From: an uncultured Burkholderiales bacterium
GTDB lineage: Bacteria > Pseudomonadota > Gammaproteobacteria > Burkholderiales > Burkholderiaceae_C
Assembly (NCBI GenBank): GCA_903876885.1
Contig: CAIRBP010000060.1
Span: 1 to 45,325 of the forward strand
Direction of reading: 5' to 3'
DNA: 45,325 nucleotides
Positions 1-8,674 of this stretch are shown piece after piece. How positions within the stretch are numbered: position 1 is the stretch's first letter; each line of letters starts with the position of its first letter. A program made the position numbers and the translations under genes. The notes under the pieces are model-generated. The model did no database searches. It had not been told where the DNA came from and saw nothing but the letters and a program-made list of their open reading frames with translations.

Positions 1-162
1 AAGTAGTATAGAGCAGAATTTATGCCATCCGCTATCAACTGACTTGATGATGAAAACGCTGAATTGTGCACCTACTCCAGTGCATTTTTACAAAAAATCA
101 TTTGAAATATGACAAATTCAAGAGGGGAGTAATAATTAAATATTAATTTTGAGCTAACTCAT

Positions 163-227
163 CATTTTGCACCAAAAGTGAGTAACTCAATTAACGCACC
201 AACTCAGGGCCCATTTTTGCACCAAAA
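163..227. repeat. Short direct repeat at the 3' end of the first gene
   Basis: The sequence TTTTGCACCAAAA occurs twice, about 49 nt apart: once inside the last codons of the molybdopterin-binding gene and once just beyond its stop codon. On the minus strand both copies are followed by a GAGTT-containing stretch. It looks like a small tail duplication. No function is evident. Confidence 0.5.
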
Positions 228-1033
228 TCAATCATTTTTTGCTTTAAGGCATTGTAAGCCTCGTTCACCAAAGGCTTTACTCCCTTTACACCAAGCTCAA
301 TATGTTTACCGTGCTCGGGATGATCAACACTTGGCAGACTAAAAACTTTAATCCCTGGGTAAGTGGCCTCAATACTTTGCATGTAAGGCGTCAAGGCCGC
401 CTCCATAGAACCATACAAGATCATTGAGAGCTCAGCGTTCTCAGTTAACAAGTGAAACTGTTTGTATTTGTTGTCTAAGACCCATTCAATCATTGGCCAA
501 GCCATTACAGGAAAACCAGGTACAAAGTGAATAGTACCTTGAGATCCCTGCACAGTGAAGCCGGGTATTTTGTTATATGGATTGTGAATTAATTCGGCTC
601 CCACAGGAAACACACCCATGTTAAGTCGGTGGATATTGTCTGGATGATCCGCGACATACTCCGTGCCCGCCTCTTTTGCTAGGTCTTTCATCCTTTGACG
701 AATGAGATCCTCCGCTTGGGGATGCAACTCTAATTCGCGCTTTAAAGCAAGCGCTGCACATTGACGTGTATGGTCATCAGGGGTCGCACCAATACCCCCG
801 CAGGAGAAGTAAACACCTTGTGTATCAAATGCAGTCTCTAAGACTTTAGTAATGCGAGCAGGAGAGTCCCCAACAATGTCCACCTGAGACAGAGTCAATC
901 CTCGTGCACTTAAGAGCTCAATTACTTTGCTCATGTGCTTGTCAAGGCGCTTGCCTGACAAGATTTCATCCCCAACGATGATAAGACCAATTTCGGGAAC
1001 AGATGAAGCTATTGAAGTAGGATTCAATTTCAT
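191..1033 (-). CDS. Molybdopterin-binding (MoCF_BD / CinA N-terminal type) protein
   Basis: The product of 280 aa consists of a single MoaB/Mog-like fold, the domain that in MoeA and CinA binds molybdopterin or nucleotide-like ligands. Visible motifs are GDEILSG at residues 21-27 and SCGGIGATPDDHT at 77-89, both family signatures. The C-terminal nicotinamide-nucleotide amidase domain of full CinA is absent, so this is the short 'competence/damage-inducible protein A-like' form. I chose the ATG at 1033; a TTG four codons earlier (1045) is possible but has no better ribosome binding site. Molybdenum cofactor genes lie 3 kb downstream on the same strand, which is suggestive only. The substrate is unknown. 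Confidence 0.85.
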   Translation of the reverse strand: MKLNPTSIASSVPEIGLIIVGDEILSGKRLDKHMSKVIELLSARGLTLSQVDIVGDSPARITKVLETAFDTQGVYFSCGGIGATPDDHTRQCAALALKRELELHPQAEDLIRQRMKDLAKEAGTEYVADHPDNIHRLNMGVFPVGAELIHNPYNKIPGFTVQGSQGTIHFVPGFPVMAWPMIEWVLDNKYKQFHLLTENAELSMILYGSMEAALTPYMQSIEATYPGIKVFSLPSVDHPEHGKHIELGVKGVKPLVNEAYNALKQKMIDFGAKMGPELVR

Positions 1034-1071
1034 AAATTTTTTCAATTAAATTTTTCTTTAAAAATTTGAAA

Positions 1072-2100
1072 TCAAATACGTTTCAGGTGGTCCTTCAACT
1101 CGTCTTCGCTTAACTTTAGCAATGCAACGGTTTGCTCAGCAGAAATCAAGTTTAGGTGAAACATTTCAGTGATTAATGAGTTCTTATCTGTGATGTGATG
1201 CTTATCATCTGTGCTCTCTCCAAAGAGTAAAACCATCAAAGTCTTACCAACAATATTCATTAACACACCAAACAAAACCAAGCCCAACAACATAGTTACT
1301 GCAGCAATAATCCTGCCCCAAAAAGTAATGGGGAACATATCACCATAACCAGTCGTAGTTAAGGTAACGATACACCACCACATGGAAGCAGGGATGGAAG
1401 TATAAAAGCGCTTATCCTCTGGTATAGGATTGTGACTTATAGGGTCGGTCGGCATGAATTTAGACGCTTCCGCAGGAGCATCTGCAGGAAGTGGATCAAT
1501 TAATAATTTCGCATCCAACTCTCGTTGTCCAACCTCTAAAGCCTCGGGAGAGTAGAGTTCCCCTTCAACAAAAAACATCAAGCTGCTTGAGATCATTAAA
1601 ACTGAGAACAGTGCTATGAAGTAAATTCGTAAATTAGTTACGATTGGGTTTGCTGATTTAACTTTGTTCGTTAACTCTTTTAATGCTGCCTTAGCCATCT
1701 TTAAGACTCGAAGTACCCGAACAATTCTGAGTAAACGAAAAACCTTTGCACCCTGCAGCATACTCAGGTTTAATATTTGCAATATGGTTGGCAAAATGGA
1801 TACGAAATCAACAATACCCCAAAAACTTACAATGTATTTGAGTCGGTTTGGAGCAAAGTAGACGTTGCCAACGTAATCCAGAATAAAAAATAGAACGGCC
1901 AAATACTCAACAAAATGAAAAGCTCCGAGGTATTCTGATCCATAAGGCTCGACCGTCTCTAAGGCCATAGAGATACATGAAACGTAAATCCAAAAATTAA
2001 TAATCGCAGCCCATCTTTTGAAATGATTACTGGTGGGGTCAGTGAACAAAGACTCTATAGTGCCTTTATGCTCATGGGATTGATTCAAATCTACAGACAT
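1072..2100 (-). CDS. Voltage-gated-type potassium ion channel
   Basis: A 342 aa inner-membrane channel subunit with six predicted membrane helices. S4 is seen as a regular arginine ladder (about residues 122-134, RLLRIVRVLRVLK). The pore carries the K+ selectivity filter TTTGYGD (248-254). Between S5 (about 157-177) and the pore helix lies an unusually long acidic/proline-rich periplasmic insert (about 178-238). The short cytoplasmic tail lacks an obvious nucleotide-binding or RCK domain. The ATG is preceded by GGAG at good spacing. It probably sets membrane potential or K+ efflux; the gating stimulus cannot be read from the sequence. Confidence 0.9.
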   Translation of the reverse strand: MSVDLNQSHEHKGTIESLFTDPTSNHFKRWAAIINFWIYVSCISMALETVEPYGSEYLGAFHFVEYLAVLFFILDYVGNVYFAPNRLKYIVSFWGIVDFVSILPTILQILNLSMLQGAKVFRLLRIVRVLRVLKMAKAALKELTNKVKSANPIVTNLRIYFIALFSVLMISSSLMFFVEGELYSPEALEVGQRELDAKLLIDPLPADAPAEASKFMPTDPISHNPIPEDKRFYTSIPASMWWCIVTLTTTGYGDMFPITFWGRIIAAVTMLLGLVLFGVLMNIVGKTLMVLLFGESTDDKHHITDKNSLITEMFHLNLISAEQTVALLKLSEDELKDHLKRI

Positions 2101-2256
2101 TTCTACTCCAAGTTTGATGGATTATTAAATTGATTTAAGAGCGATATGATAAACCACTATAAGGCTGTGGGAAAGAACCAAAACAGCTTTAACAGCAATA
2201 GCGCAGAGAATTTGATTTAAATTTAAAAATACATTGTTCTTTAATCAATTTGCCAT

Positions 2257-2290
2257 AAAAAATAGGGCTTCGTTAGAAGCCCTATTTTTT
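2257..2290 (-). terminator. Rho-independent terminator of the GlcG/HbpS gene
   Basis: A perfect 15-bp stem (core AATAGGGCTTC paired with GAAGCCCTATT) with a GTTA loop is flanked by A- and T-runs, so it could work in both directions. It lies 14 nt beyond the stop codon of the minus-strand GlcG-like gene, which it most likely terminates. Confidence 0.9.
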
Positions 2291-2303
2291 GATTTTGAGA
2301 CAA

Positions 2304-2825
2304 CTACTTGCTGAGCTGAGCTGCACCAAATTTGCAGACTGCTTCATCCTGAGAGCCTGTACCACCGGAACAACCCAGTGCGCCAACGATCTTACCGTCA
2401 ACGACTAAAGGAATACCGCCTCTTGAAGCAATAACATCATCTAAAGTACTGATGTAAGCGAATTTTTGAATGGCATCTTCAAGCAATTTAGTTTCTCTAC
2501 GAAAACGCACCGCAGTCCTCGCTTTGTGCTCGGCAATTTGAATGGAGGCGTATTGAGCGCCGTCCATCCGCTTAAAGGAGACTAAATTACCACCTGAGTC
2601 GACCACTGCAACGTTCATCTTCCAGTTGCGCCTTTTGGATTCTCCAATAACGGCATTTATGAGTGCCTCCGCTTTGTCAAGCCCAATAGGTGATCCGTAG
2701 GGCACATCAAAAGGCATCACATCTGGAATAATGTCCATTGGGTTTGAGGCAGTTTGAGCAAAACTAGTTCCAGCCAATACAGCCAAAACTGAGGTCAAAA
2801 TAATTTTTGGTAACGCAAATTTCAT
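2304..2825 (-). CDS. Secreted GlcG/HbpS family heme-binding-like protein
   Basis: The 173 aa product has a clear Sec signal peptide (about residues 1-23, ending SFA before QTA) followed by one GlcG/HbpS domain. Family hallmarks are VAVVDSGGNLVSFKRMDGA in the first half and SRGGIPLVVDGKIVGALGCSGG in the second. HbpS of Streptomyces binds heme/iron and senses redox stress; many homologues are uncharacterised, so the ligand here is inferred. The ATG has a GGAGA ribosome binding site. It is monocistronic, with its own terminator. A second, cytoplasmic paralogue lies at 19918-20334. Confidence 0.85.
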   Translation of the reverse strand: MKFALPKIILTSVLAVLAGTSFAQTASNPMDIIPDVMPFDVPYGSPIGLDKAEALINAVIGESKRRNWKMNVAVVDSGGNLVSFKRMDGAQYASIQIAEHKARTAVRFRRETKLLEDAIQKFAYISTLDDVIASRGGIPLVVDGKIVGALGCSGGTGSQDEAVCKFGAAQLSK

Positions 2826-3185
2826 TAAAAGTCTCCATTTAGTTTATTTAGTTATCAATTCAAAGGAGCCCCTGAGTTTGAAACTCTTTATTTCGAACTA
2901 AAGAACATATCCCTAGAATTCATCGATTGACGACGCGTTGATTTTGCACGTTCGAGAGATTACTCCCCCCCCCTTAAATCCCTAAGAAAAGCCTCATATT
3001 GGAGCAAAACAAGCCTAAAATCGCCCTTAAATCTTGAAGACTCTTAATTTTCTTTAAATTTTTACCACTTAAAGGGAAAATCTACCCCCTCCAACTCAAG
3101 AATTATGGCCCCCAAGCCGATACTATTTAAGTTAGATTGCAAGTTATCAAAACCATTTTGAGCACAACCCCATTAATGCCGAGCC
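2826..3185. other. Divergent intergenic region with a C9 homopolymer
   Basis: This 360 nt gap separates the divergent GlcG-like gene and the unrecognised secreted protein, so it should hold both promoters. It contains an uninterrupted run of nine cytosines (2965-2973), unusual in this AT-leaning sequence. I see no convincing -35/-10 pair and no RNA gene. Confidence 0.5.
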
Positions 3186-3722
3186 ATGAAAAAACTAATC
3201 CTAATCTTGATACTTTTTTGTCAATCATCGTTTGCAGAAAATAAGTCAAATATTTTTCAAACTATTCGCTTTAAAGGCATCAACTCAATAGATGTTATTT
3301 TGGAACTTGATGATGATGCTAAATCTTGCGGGTTGAATAAAGCAGAACTGCAGCGATCAGTCAGTTTTATAGTGAATCAATCCCGAGTATTGAAAATTGA
3401 CTCTAATGCCGAGGACTACATAGCTCTTAACATAACGACACTTCCAACAACGTATGACGAAGGTAAAACGCCTTCTTGTTTCTTTGTAACACAGATTGAA
3501 TTAAACCGTTTAATCAACTTCAAGGATAAGAGGATATACGCTTCCCTGTGGGAAAACTCATTACTAAACTACGCAGTAGGAAGTGAGAGCGAGAGCGAGG
3601 GAGCCGTTGGCCCCAAAAAAGAGTCTAAAGAGAAAAGAATAAGCAACGAAAAATTAATCGAGTCTGTACTTCAAAAATTGGTTTCTTCTTTCTTAAACGA
3701 AGTAGAGAGTGCAAACCCTTGA
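3186..3722 (+). CDS. Unrecognised secreted protein
   Basis: I do not recognise this 178 aa protein. It begins with a Sec signal peptide (MKKLILILILFCQSSFA, cleavage after residue 17). The mature part is mixed alpha/beta in character, with two cysteines (in KSCGL and PSCFFV) that could form a disulfide. A short Ser-Glu repeat (SESESE) encoded by GAGAGC repeats precedes a highly charged Lys/Glu segment and a C-terminal amphipathic helix. Its size and layout suggest a periplasmic protein. It stands alone, convergent with moaE. The ATG has no strong Shine-Dalgarno. Confidence 0.6.
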   Translation: MKKLILILILFCQSSFAENKSNIFQTIRFKGINSIDVILELDDDAKSCGLNKAELQRSVSFIVNQSRVLKIDSNAEDYIALNITTLPTTYDEGKTPSCFFVTQIELNRLINFKDKRIYASLWENSLLNYAVGSESESEGAVGPKKESKEKRISNEKLIESVLQKLVSSFLNEVESANP

Positions 3723-3740
3723 TCCATTCTTCAAGTAAAC

Positions 3741-3775
3741 GGCCTTAGGCCTTAGGCCTTTGGCCTTAAACCTTA
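3741..3775. repeat. Five tandem 7-bp units (GGCCTTA)
   Basis: Units read GGCCTTA, GGCCTTA, GGCCTTT, GGCCTTA, AACCTTA, in the gap between the convergent 3' ends of the secreted protein gene and moaE. GGCC is self-complementary, so the tract can fold into alternative small hairpins and may serve as a weak bidirectional terminator or a variable-length repeat. Confidence 0.75.
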
Positions 3776-3784
3776 GACTTTTGC

Positions 3785-4258
3785 CTAAGATTCGTTTCTC
3801 CACCGCGCTGCTGCATCGTCATCACTTACTCGCGCGTCAACCCATCTCGCGCCACCAGCAGTCAGCTCTTTTTTCCAAAACGGGGCTTCAGTTTTTAAAT
3901 AGTCCATCAAAAATTCACAGGCCTTAAAGCTCTCCCCCCTGTGAGGTGAGGTCACAGCAACCAAAACGATTTGATCCATAGGCTGGAGTAAGCCAACGCG
4001 GTGAACAATACGCGCAGCGTTAATTTTGAATCGCTCACGGGCGCTTTGCATTATTTTCTCAATAGAGCGCTCAGTCATGGACGGGTAATGCTCCAACTCT
4101 AGACTTGAGATCTCTGAGCCGGCGATATGTTGTTCGCGCTCTCTCACAGTACCTACAAAGCTGCAAACAGCACCCACTGAAGAGTCGTAAGCTCTTAGAC
4201 AAGCTATTTCTTTTGAGATATCAAAATCTTCAGTTTGAATACTTACCGTAAAGCTCAA
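3785..4258 (-). CDS. moaE: Molybdopterin synthase catalytic (large) subunit MoaE
   Basis: The 157 aa product transfers two sulfurs from MoaD thiocarboxylate to precursor Z (cPMP) to make molybdopterin. It is of normal length and carries the MoaE core: VCSFVGTVRE near 31-40, LELEHYP near 53-59, SPHRGESF near 104-111, and the catalytic-lysine segment KTEAPFWKKE (122-131). The start is TTG: an AGGAG lies 8 nt upstream, and the sequence from here aligns with the usual MoaE N-terminus (VSIQTEDFDI), while the next methionine is at residue 61. It is the last gene of the alaT-hom-thrC-moeA-moaD-moaE run, 75 nt after moaD. Confidence 0.93.
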   Translation of the reverse strand: MSFTVSIQTEDFDISKEIACLRAYDSSVGAVCSFVGTVREREQHIAGSEISSLELEHYPSMTERSIEKIMQSARERFKINAARIVHRVGLLQPMDQIVLVAVTSPHRGESFKACEFLMDYLKTEAPFWKKELTAGGARWVDARVSDDDAAARWRNES

Positions 4259-4333
4259 AGTAATGACTCCTGATTCAGTCTAAGTAAGCACAAAACCATA
4301 CCAAATTAAACTCAAACTTACGCTGAGTGAACG

Positions 4334-4585
4334 TTAACCACCAGTGACGGGCGGGAAAAAAGCCAACTCACAACCCTCCGATAGGGGAGATTGAGGGGTA
4401 CACATTTCTTGATTAAGCGCTGTTTTAAGGACTTTGTTTGGGGATAAAACCTCCGCGTAGATCCCTCCCCTATTGATTAGCTCGTCACGCAACTGTTCAA
4501 CATTTTGAGCCTGAGTTTGGAGCACCTCTGCGCTGACCCCAATACTCTCCCTAATTGATGCGAAATAAAGGACATTTACTCTCAC
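4334..4585 (-). CDS. moaD: Molybdopterin synthase sulfur carrier (small) subunit MoaD
   Basis: An 83 aa ubiquitin-like protein ending in the required Gly-Gly (FFPPVTGG), whose C-terminal carboxylate is thiocarboxylated and donates sulfur through MoaE. The N-terminus MRVNVLYFASIRE is typical. I place the start at the GTG at 4585, because it overlaps the moeA stop as GTGA, a standard translational-coupling arrangement; a TTG three codons earlier would give 86 aa but overlaps its own GAGAG sequence. Confidence 0.92.
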   Translation of the reverse strand: MRVNVLYFASIRESIGVSAEVLQTQAQNVEQLRDELINRGGIYAEVLSPNKVLKTALNQEMCTPQSPLSEGCELAFFPPVTGG

Positions 4586-5832
4586 TGTGTCCAACTCTCA
4601 AAAGTAATATATTTCACGATATCCCCTATCTTAATCACCTGACCAGGTGGGTTATCAACCACCCCGTCCCCCCAAACCACAGAGGTTAAGACGCCCGAGC
4701 TTTGGTTGTTAAATAAGTCTAGCGAACCTTCTGCGTTAAGACGAACACGCAAAAATTCTCTTCGCTTATCAGCTTTTGGCCATTCAAAGTTAGCACGCAA
4801 GGGGATGTGCCTGTAACTCACTTCCTTGGCACCTTGTAAGAACGATAAAAAAGGCTTAACCAGCAGCAAGAAAGTCATATAACTTGAGACAGGATTCCCA
4901 GGTAGCCCAATAAAGTGGGTGTACCCTGTTGAATCGTTTTGCGAATTATTCAAACGTCCATATGCAAACGGCTTACCAGGCTTGATAGCTAAAGCCCATT
5001 GGTGTAATTCACCCAGGGCTTGAACGCTAGGTTTAATATGGTCCTCCTCTCCAACAGAGACTCCACCGCTGGTTAGAATTAAGTCGTGATTTTGTGCAGC
5101 ATTGGCAAGACACTTTATAGTTGCATCTTTGTTATCTGGAATATTTCCCATATCCGTCACTAAGCATCCAGATCGAATTAAAAGAGACTTTAAAAAGAAT
5201 CTATTTGAGTTATAAATCTTTCCGATGCCCATGTCCTTTGGTGCTACCTCGCCCGGCATCACAAGCTCATCGCCTGTAGAGAAAAGTGCAACTCTAGGCT
5301 TAAGGGATACGAGTAAATCTTTACGCCCCAAAGACGCCGCCATGCCAAGTGTTGCAGGCGAAAGAATCGATCCACTCTTTAGGATAGTCTCTCCTTTTGC
5401 GATATCTTCGCCTGCAAGTCTAATCGATTGGCCCTTAACGCCTTGCGTGCGTACTCGAATGCGTCCGTCCTCAAGGGTTTCGCACTCCTCTTGAACGACC
5501 ACTGCAGAGGCGCCTGGGGGAATCGGCGCGCCCGTAAATATTCTTGCCGCCTCTGCCTCGCGGATGATTTGCCCGCTGGTACCTGCAGGAATACGCTGCG
5601 TTACTTTAAGCACAGCACCTGGCGCGCTCACATCCTCGGCTCTTACAGCGTACCCGTCCATGGCACTGTTATCGCAAGGCGGGACACAAAGTTCAGAGAT
5701 AAGATCCTCTCGAAGCACCCGGCCATCCAGATCAAAGGTATCAACTCGTTCAACACCTAAACTGGGCGAGGCAAATACTCTAAGTTCACTCAGTGCGTCC
5801 TCTAGTGGCAGTAAGGCTTTGGGAGTATTCAT
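4582..5832 (-). CDS. moeA: Molybdopterin molybdenumtransferase MoeA
   Basis: The 416 aa product inserts molybdate into adenylylated molybdopterin. The four-domain MoeA layout is visible: the N-terminal segment with PPCDNSAMDGYAVRAED, the FTGAPIPPGASAVV loop near residue 100, the central MoCF-binding domain with LFSTGDEL and LTSGGVSVGEEDHIK, and a C-terminal beta-barrel domain from about 335. GLPGNPVS is also present. The ATG lies 23 nt after the thrC stop; the stop overlaps the GTG of moaD. Linkage of threonine and Moco genes in one transcript is a conserved arrangement in this group, not a functional pathway. Confidence 0.95.
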   Translation of the reverse strand: MNTPKALLPLEDALSELRVFASPSLGVERVDTFDLDGRVLREDLISELCVPPCDNSAMDGYAVRAEDVSAPGAVLKVTQRIPAGTSGQIIREAEAARIFTGAPIPPGASAVVVQEECETLEDGRIRVRTQGVKGQSIRLAGEDIAKGETILKSGSILSPATLGMAASLGRKDLLVSLKPRVALFSTGDELVMPGEVAPKDMGIGKIYNSNRFFLKSLLIRSGCLVTDMGNIPDNKDATIKCLANAAQNHDLILTSGGVSVGEEDHIKPSVQALGELHQWALAIKPGKPFAYGRLNNSQNDSTGYTHFIGLPGNPVSSYMTFLLLVKPFLSFLQGAKEVSYRHIPLRANFEWPKADKRREFLRVRLNAEGSLDLFNNQSSGVLTSVVWGDGVVDNPPGQVIKIGDIVKYITFESWTQ

Positions 5833-5855
5833 ACAGTTGAGTAGCTCAATTGGAA

Positions 5856-7349
5856 TCAGGAGCAGTGCTGATGGATATAGTTTTTAATTTTTTCTACATC
5901 AGCGCTCATATTGTGAACACGACGTGGCAGCGCCTCAATCCCGTCAAATTGACTAGGCCTTGCAGGCTCAACTCCTAGAGCCTCGACAATAGTAGTCGCA
6001 AATTTGATAGGTAAAGCAGTCTCCAAAACAACCATTGGAGGAATTACTGTGTCTTTAGTTTGACTGTGAAGGGCGTTAGCGATTTGCTCCCTTGCAACTT
6101 TTACACCGTCTGCAGTGTGCGGATCAATCATCTGATGATGCTCGGTGTAAACGGAGCGGATGGTCTTCAAGCGGTCTACGTGAGTGCTTCGCCCGCTAGC
6201 AAAACCATACTTTGAGAGTACTTTCGCAAAATGTTTATTGGCACTTAAATCAAACTCTCCTTTGTTGGCTACATCTAAAGCGAACAATTGGTGCGTAAGC
6301 GCGTGGTCTCTATCTAGCAAATCAAAAACAAATCGTTCGAAGTTACTTGCCTTTGAAATATCCATAGAAGGACTAGAGGTCTCGTGAGTGTTTTGAGAGC
6401 TTCGGACTCTGTATACACCGGTTTTAAAGAACTCATCCAAAACATCATTCTCATTTGTTGCAACTACCAATCTGTCAATTGGCAAACCCATCATTCTTGC
6501 AACGTGACCAGCACATACATTTCCGAAATTACCACTAGGCACAGTAAAGCTCACTTTCTCACCGACCTTCAAATCGCTGTGAGTACTCGAGATGACTTGG
6601 AAGTAACCGGCAAAGTAATAAACCACCTGAGCAAGGAGCCTAGCCCAATTGATAGAGTTGACGGTACCGATTGAGTGCTTGGCTTTGAATGTTAAATCTG
6701 ATGAAACAGATTTAACGATATCTTGGCAATCATCAAATACGCCTTCAACTGCAATATTAAAAATATTTTCGTCTTGTAAGCTAAACATCTGAGCTTGCTG
6801 AAAAGCGCTCATTCTGTCCTTGGGGCTTGTCATAAATACTCTGACTCCGCGTTTGCCTCGCATCGCATACTCAGCAGCACTCCCCGTATCCCCAGAAGTA
6901 GCACCCAAAATATTTAAACTCTGCCCAGACCTAGCAAGCTGGTATTCAAAAAGATTCCCCAGTAATTGCATCGCCATGTCTTTAAAAGCGAGTGTTGGCC
7001 CATTTGATAGTTCTTGAATATAAAGACCAGCCTCAAGCAATCGCACAGGTGCAATGAGTGGATTACCAAAAACCTCAGCTGTATAAGTTTTCTGGCACAA
7101 GGCTAATAAATCTTCTGCGGGTATGTCGTCTATGAACAGGCTTAGTATCTCAAAGGCTAGATACGCATATCCTTTAGTCTCAAAGACTACCCTTAGCCGC
7201 CCAAGCTCTTGTGTATTCAAACTTGGATATTTCTCGGGGAGATACAAGCCTCCATCCGGGGCTAAGCCTTCCAGCAATATTTCACAAAACTGGCGCGAGG
7301 CATCGCCGTCCTTGGTATTGGGTGCAGATCGGGTCGAGATGTAGCGCAT
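5856..7349 (-). CDS. thrC: Threonine synthase
   Basis: The 497 aa PLP enzyme converts O-phosphohomoserine to threonine, the last step of threonine synthesis. The pyridoxal lysine is K123 in NGPTLAFKDMAMQLLG; ATSGDTGSA near 152-160 and the phosphate-binding VPSGNFGN motif are also present. Length fits the long bacterial class. The ATG at 7349 overlaps the hom stop by one base (TGATG) and is preceded by AGGAAGA. The TTG immediately before it is a worse choice. Coupled expression with hom supports flux from homoserine to threonine. Confidence 0.96.
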   Translation of the reverse strand: MRYISTRSAPNTKDGDASRQFCEILLEGLAPDGGLYLPEKYPSLNTQELGRLRVVFETKGYAYLAFEILSLFIDDIPAEDLLALCQKTYTAEVFGNPLIAPVRLLEAGLYIQELSNGPTLAFKDMAMQLLGNLFEYQLARSGQSLNILGATSGDTGSAAEYAMRGKRGVRVFMTSPKDRMSAFQQAQMFSLQDENIFNIAVEGVFDDCQDIVKSVSSDLTFKAKHSIGTVNSINWARLLAQVVYYFAGYFQVISSTHSDLKVGEKVSFTVPSGNFGNVCAGHVARMMGLPIDRLVVATNENDVLDEFFKTGVYRVRSSQNTHETSSPSMDISKASNFERFVFDLLDRDHALTHQLFALDVANKGEFDLSANKHFAKVLSKYGFASGRSTHVDRLKTIRSVYTEHHQMIDPHTADGVKVAREQIANALHSQTKDTVIPPMVVLETALPIKFATTIVEALGVEPARPSQFDGIEALPRRVHNMSADVEKIKNYIHQHCS

Positions 7350-8674
7350 CAAGAAAGCTCTTCCTTACGAATACGAACAATAGGAGCCAATACAGATTCC
7401 AGTCCCTGAATGCTGGCCATAGCTTTGTTCATGTGCGCTTCTAAGCAGTTATGAGTCAAGATGATCAAATCAGTTTCTTGCTTGGATTCAGACCCAGGGC
7501 GTTGAAGCACTGCGTCAATACTAATGTCGGCTTGAGCCAAGATACCCGTGATCTTAGCAAGCACCCCGGCCTCATCCGCAACTACCAAGCGCAGATAGTA
7601 ACTCGTCCTTACCTCATCCATTGATAGGATGGGTAGATCACTCATCGAATCGGGCTGAAAAGCCAAATGGGGTACGCGGTTCAAAGGATCAGCAGTCATC
7701 AAACGGGTCACATCAACCAGATCTGCAATGACAGCACTTGCAGTTGGCTCACTACCCGCACCCTTGCCGTAATAAAGTGTAGTTCCCACAGCGTCAGCTT
7801 GGATCATTACAGCATTCATTGCACCTTCGACATTTGCGATTAAACGTTTAGTCGGAACAAGGCAGGGATGAACGCGCAGTTCAACTCCTTCACGAGATCC
7901 CTTTGAACTAACCCGCTTTGCAATGCCTAACAACTTAATACGGTAGCCAAGTTGCTCAGCGTAGCGAATATCTTGAGCCTGGAGTTTGGAGATACCCTCT
8001 ACATAAGCCTTGTCAAACTGAACTGGGATGCCATAGGCGATAGCGGACATTATTGTTGCTTTGTGGGCCGCATCAATACCTTCAATATCAAAGGTAGGAT
8101 CCGCCTCAGCGTACCCCAAACTTTGAGCCTGAGCTAACACATCACCAAAGGCAAGCCCCTTGTCTCTCATCTCAGACAAAATAAAATTAGTCGTACCGTT
8201 AATGATTCCAGCTATCCACTCAATTCGGTTGGCTGTTAAACCCTCCCTGAGTGCTTTAATGATGGGTATACCGCCTGCTACTGCAGCCTCAAAACAAATC
8301 ATCACGCCACGTCTGTGGGCAGCGGCAAAAATCTCCGTCCCGTGAACTGCTAAAAGTGCTTTGTTGGCCGTTACAACGTGCTTACCGGCTTCAATAGCGG
8401 CCAATACGAGTTGCTTAGCAACTCCGTATCCACCGATGAGCTCAATCACAATATCAATATCTGGATTCGCAATAACTGCTTGAGCGTCACTAACAACAAC
8501 CGCGTGATGACCAACAACTTGAGAGGCGCGCGCAGTATCCAAATCAGCAACCATTGCAATTTCGATACCTCGCCCAGCGCGTCTTTTAATTTCTTCTTGA
8601 TTGCGCATCAACACTTCAAAAGTGCCACGCCCGACTGTTCCAATACCTAGTAATCCAACTTGAATAGGTTTCAT
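7349..8674 (-). CDS. hom: Homoserine dehydrogenase
   Basis: The 441 aa NAD(P)H-dependent enzyme reduces aspartate semialdehyde to homoserine. The N-terminal Rossmann motif GIGTVGRG is at 10-17, the HVVTANKALLA segment near 98-108, the catalytic domain contains GIINGTTNFILSEM and AEADPTFDIEG, and a C-terminal ACT domain (about 357-435) indicates threonine feedback control. The ATG overlaps the alaT stop as ATGA, so translation is probably coupled. It is the monofunctional form, without an aspartokinase domain. Confidence 0.97.
   Translation of the reverse strand: MKPIQVGLLGIGTVGRGTFEVLMRNQEEIKRRAGRGIEIAMVADLDTARASQVVGHHAVVVSDAQAVIANPDIDIVIELIGGYGVAKQLVLAAIEAGKHVVTANKALLAVHGTEIFAAAHRRGVMICFEAAVAGGIPIIKALREGLTANRIEWIAGIINGTTNFILSEMRDKGLAFGDVLAQAQSLGYAEADPTFDIEGIDAAHKATIMSAIAYGIPVQFDKAYVEGISKLQAQDIRYAEQLGYRIKLLGIAKRVSSKGSREGVELRVHPCLVPTKRLIANVEGAMNAVMIQADAVGTTLYYGKGAGSEPTASAVIADLVDVTRLMTADPLNRVPHLAFQPDSMSDLPILSMDEVRTSYYLRLVVADEAGVLAKITGILAQADISIDAVLQRPGSESKQETDLIILTHNCLEAHMNKAMASIQGLESVLAPIVRIRKEELS

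Noticed and set aside
1664..1861. Plus-strand 65-codon frame opposite the K+ channel
   Set aside because: Antisense to the S3-S4 coding region; no independent support.
4586..4594. TTG start for moaD
   Set aside because: The GTG at 4585 overlaps the moeA stop as GTGA and gives the normal MoaD N-terminus.
5225..5887. Three overlapping plus-strand open frames opposite moeA
   Set aside because: They are antisense shadows of a well-supported moeA, with no family resemblance, no ribosome sites and unnatural composition.
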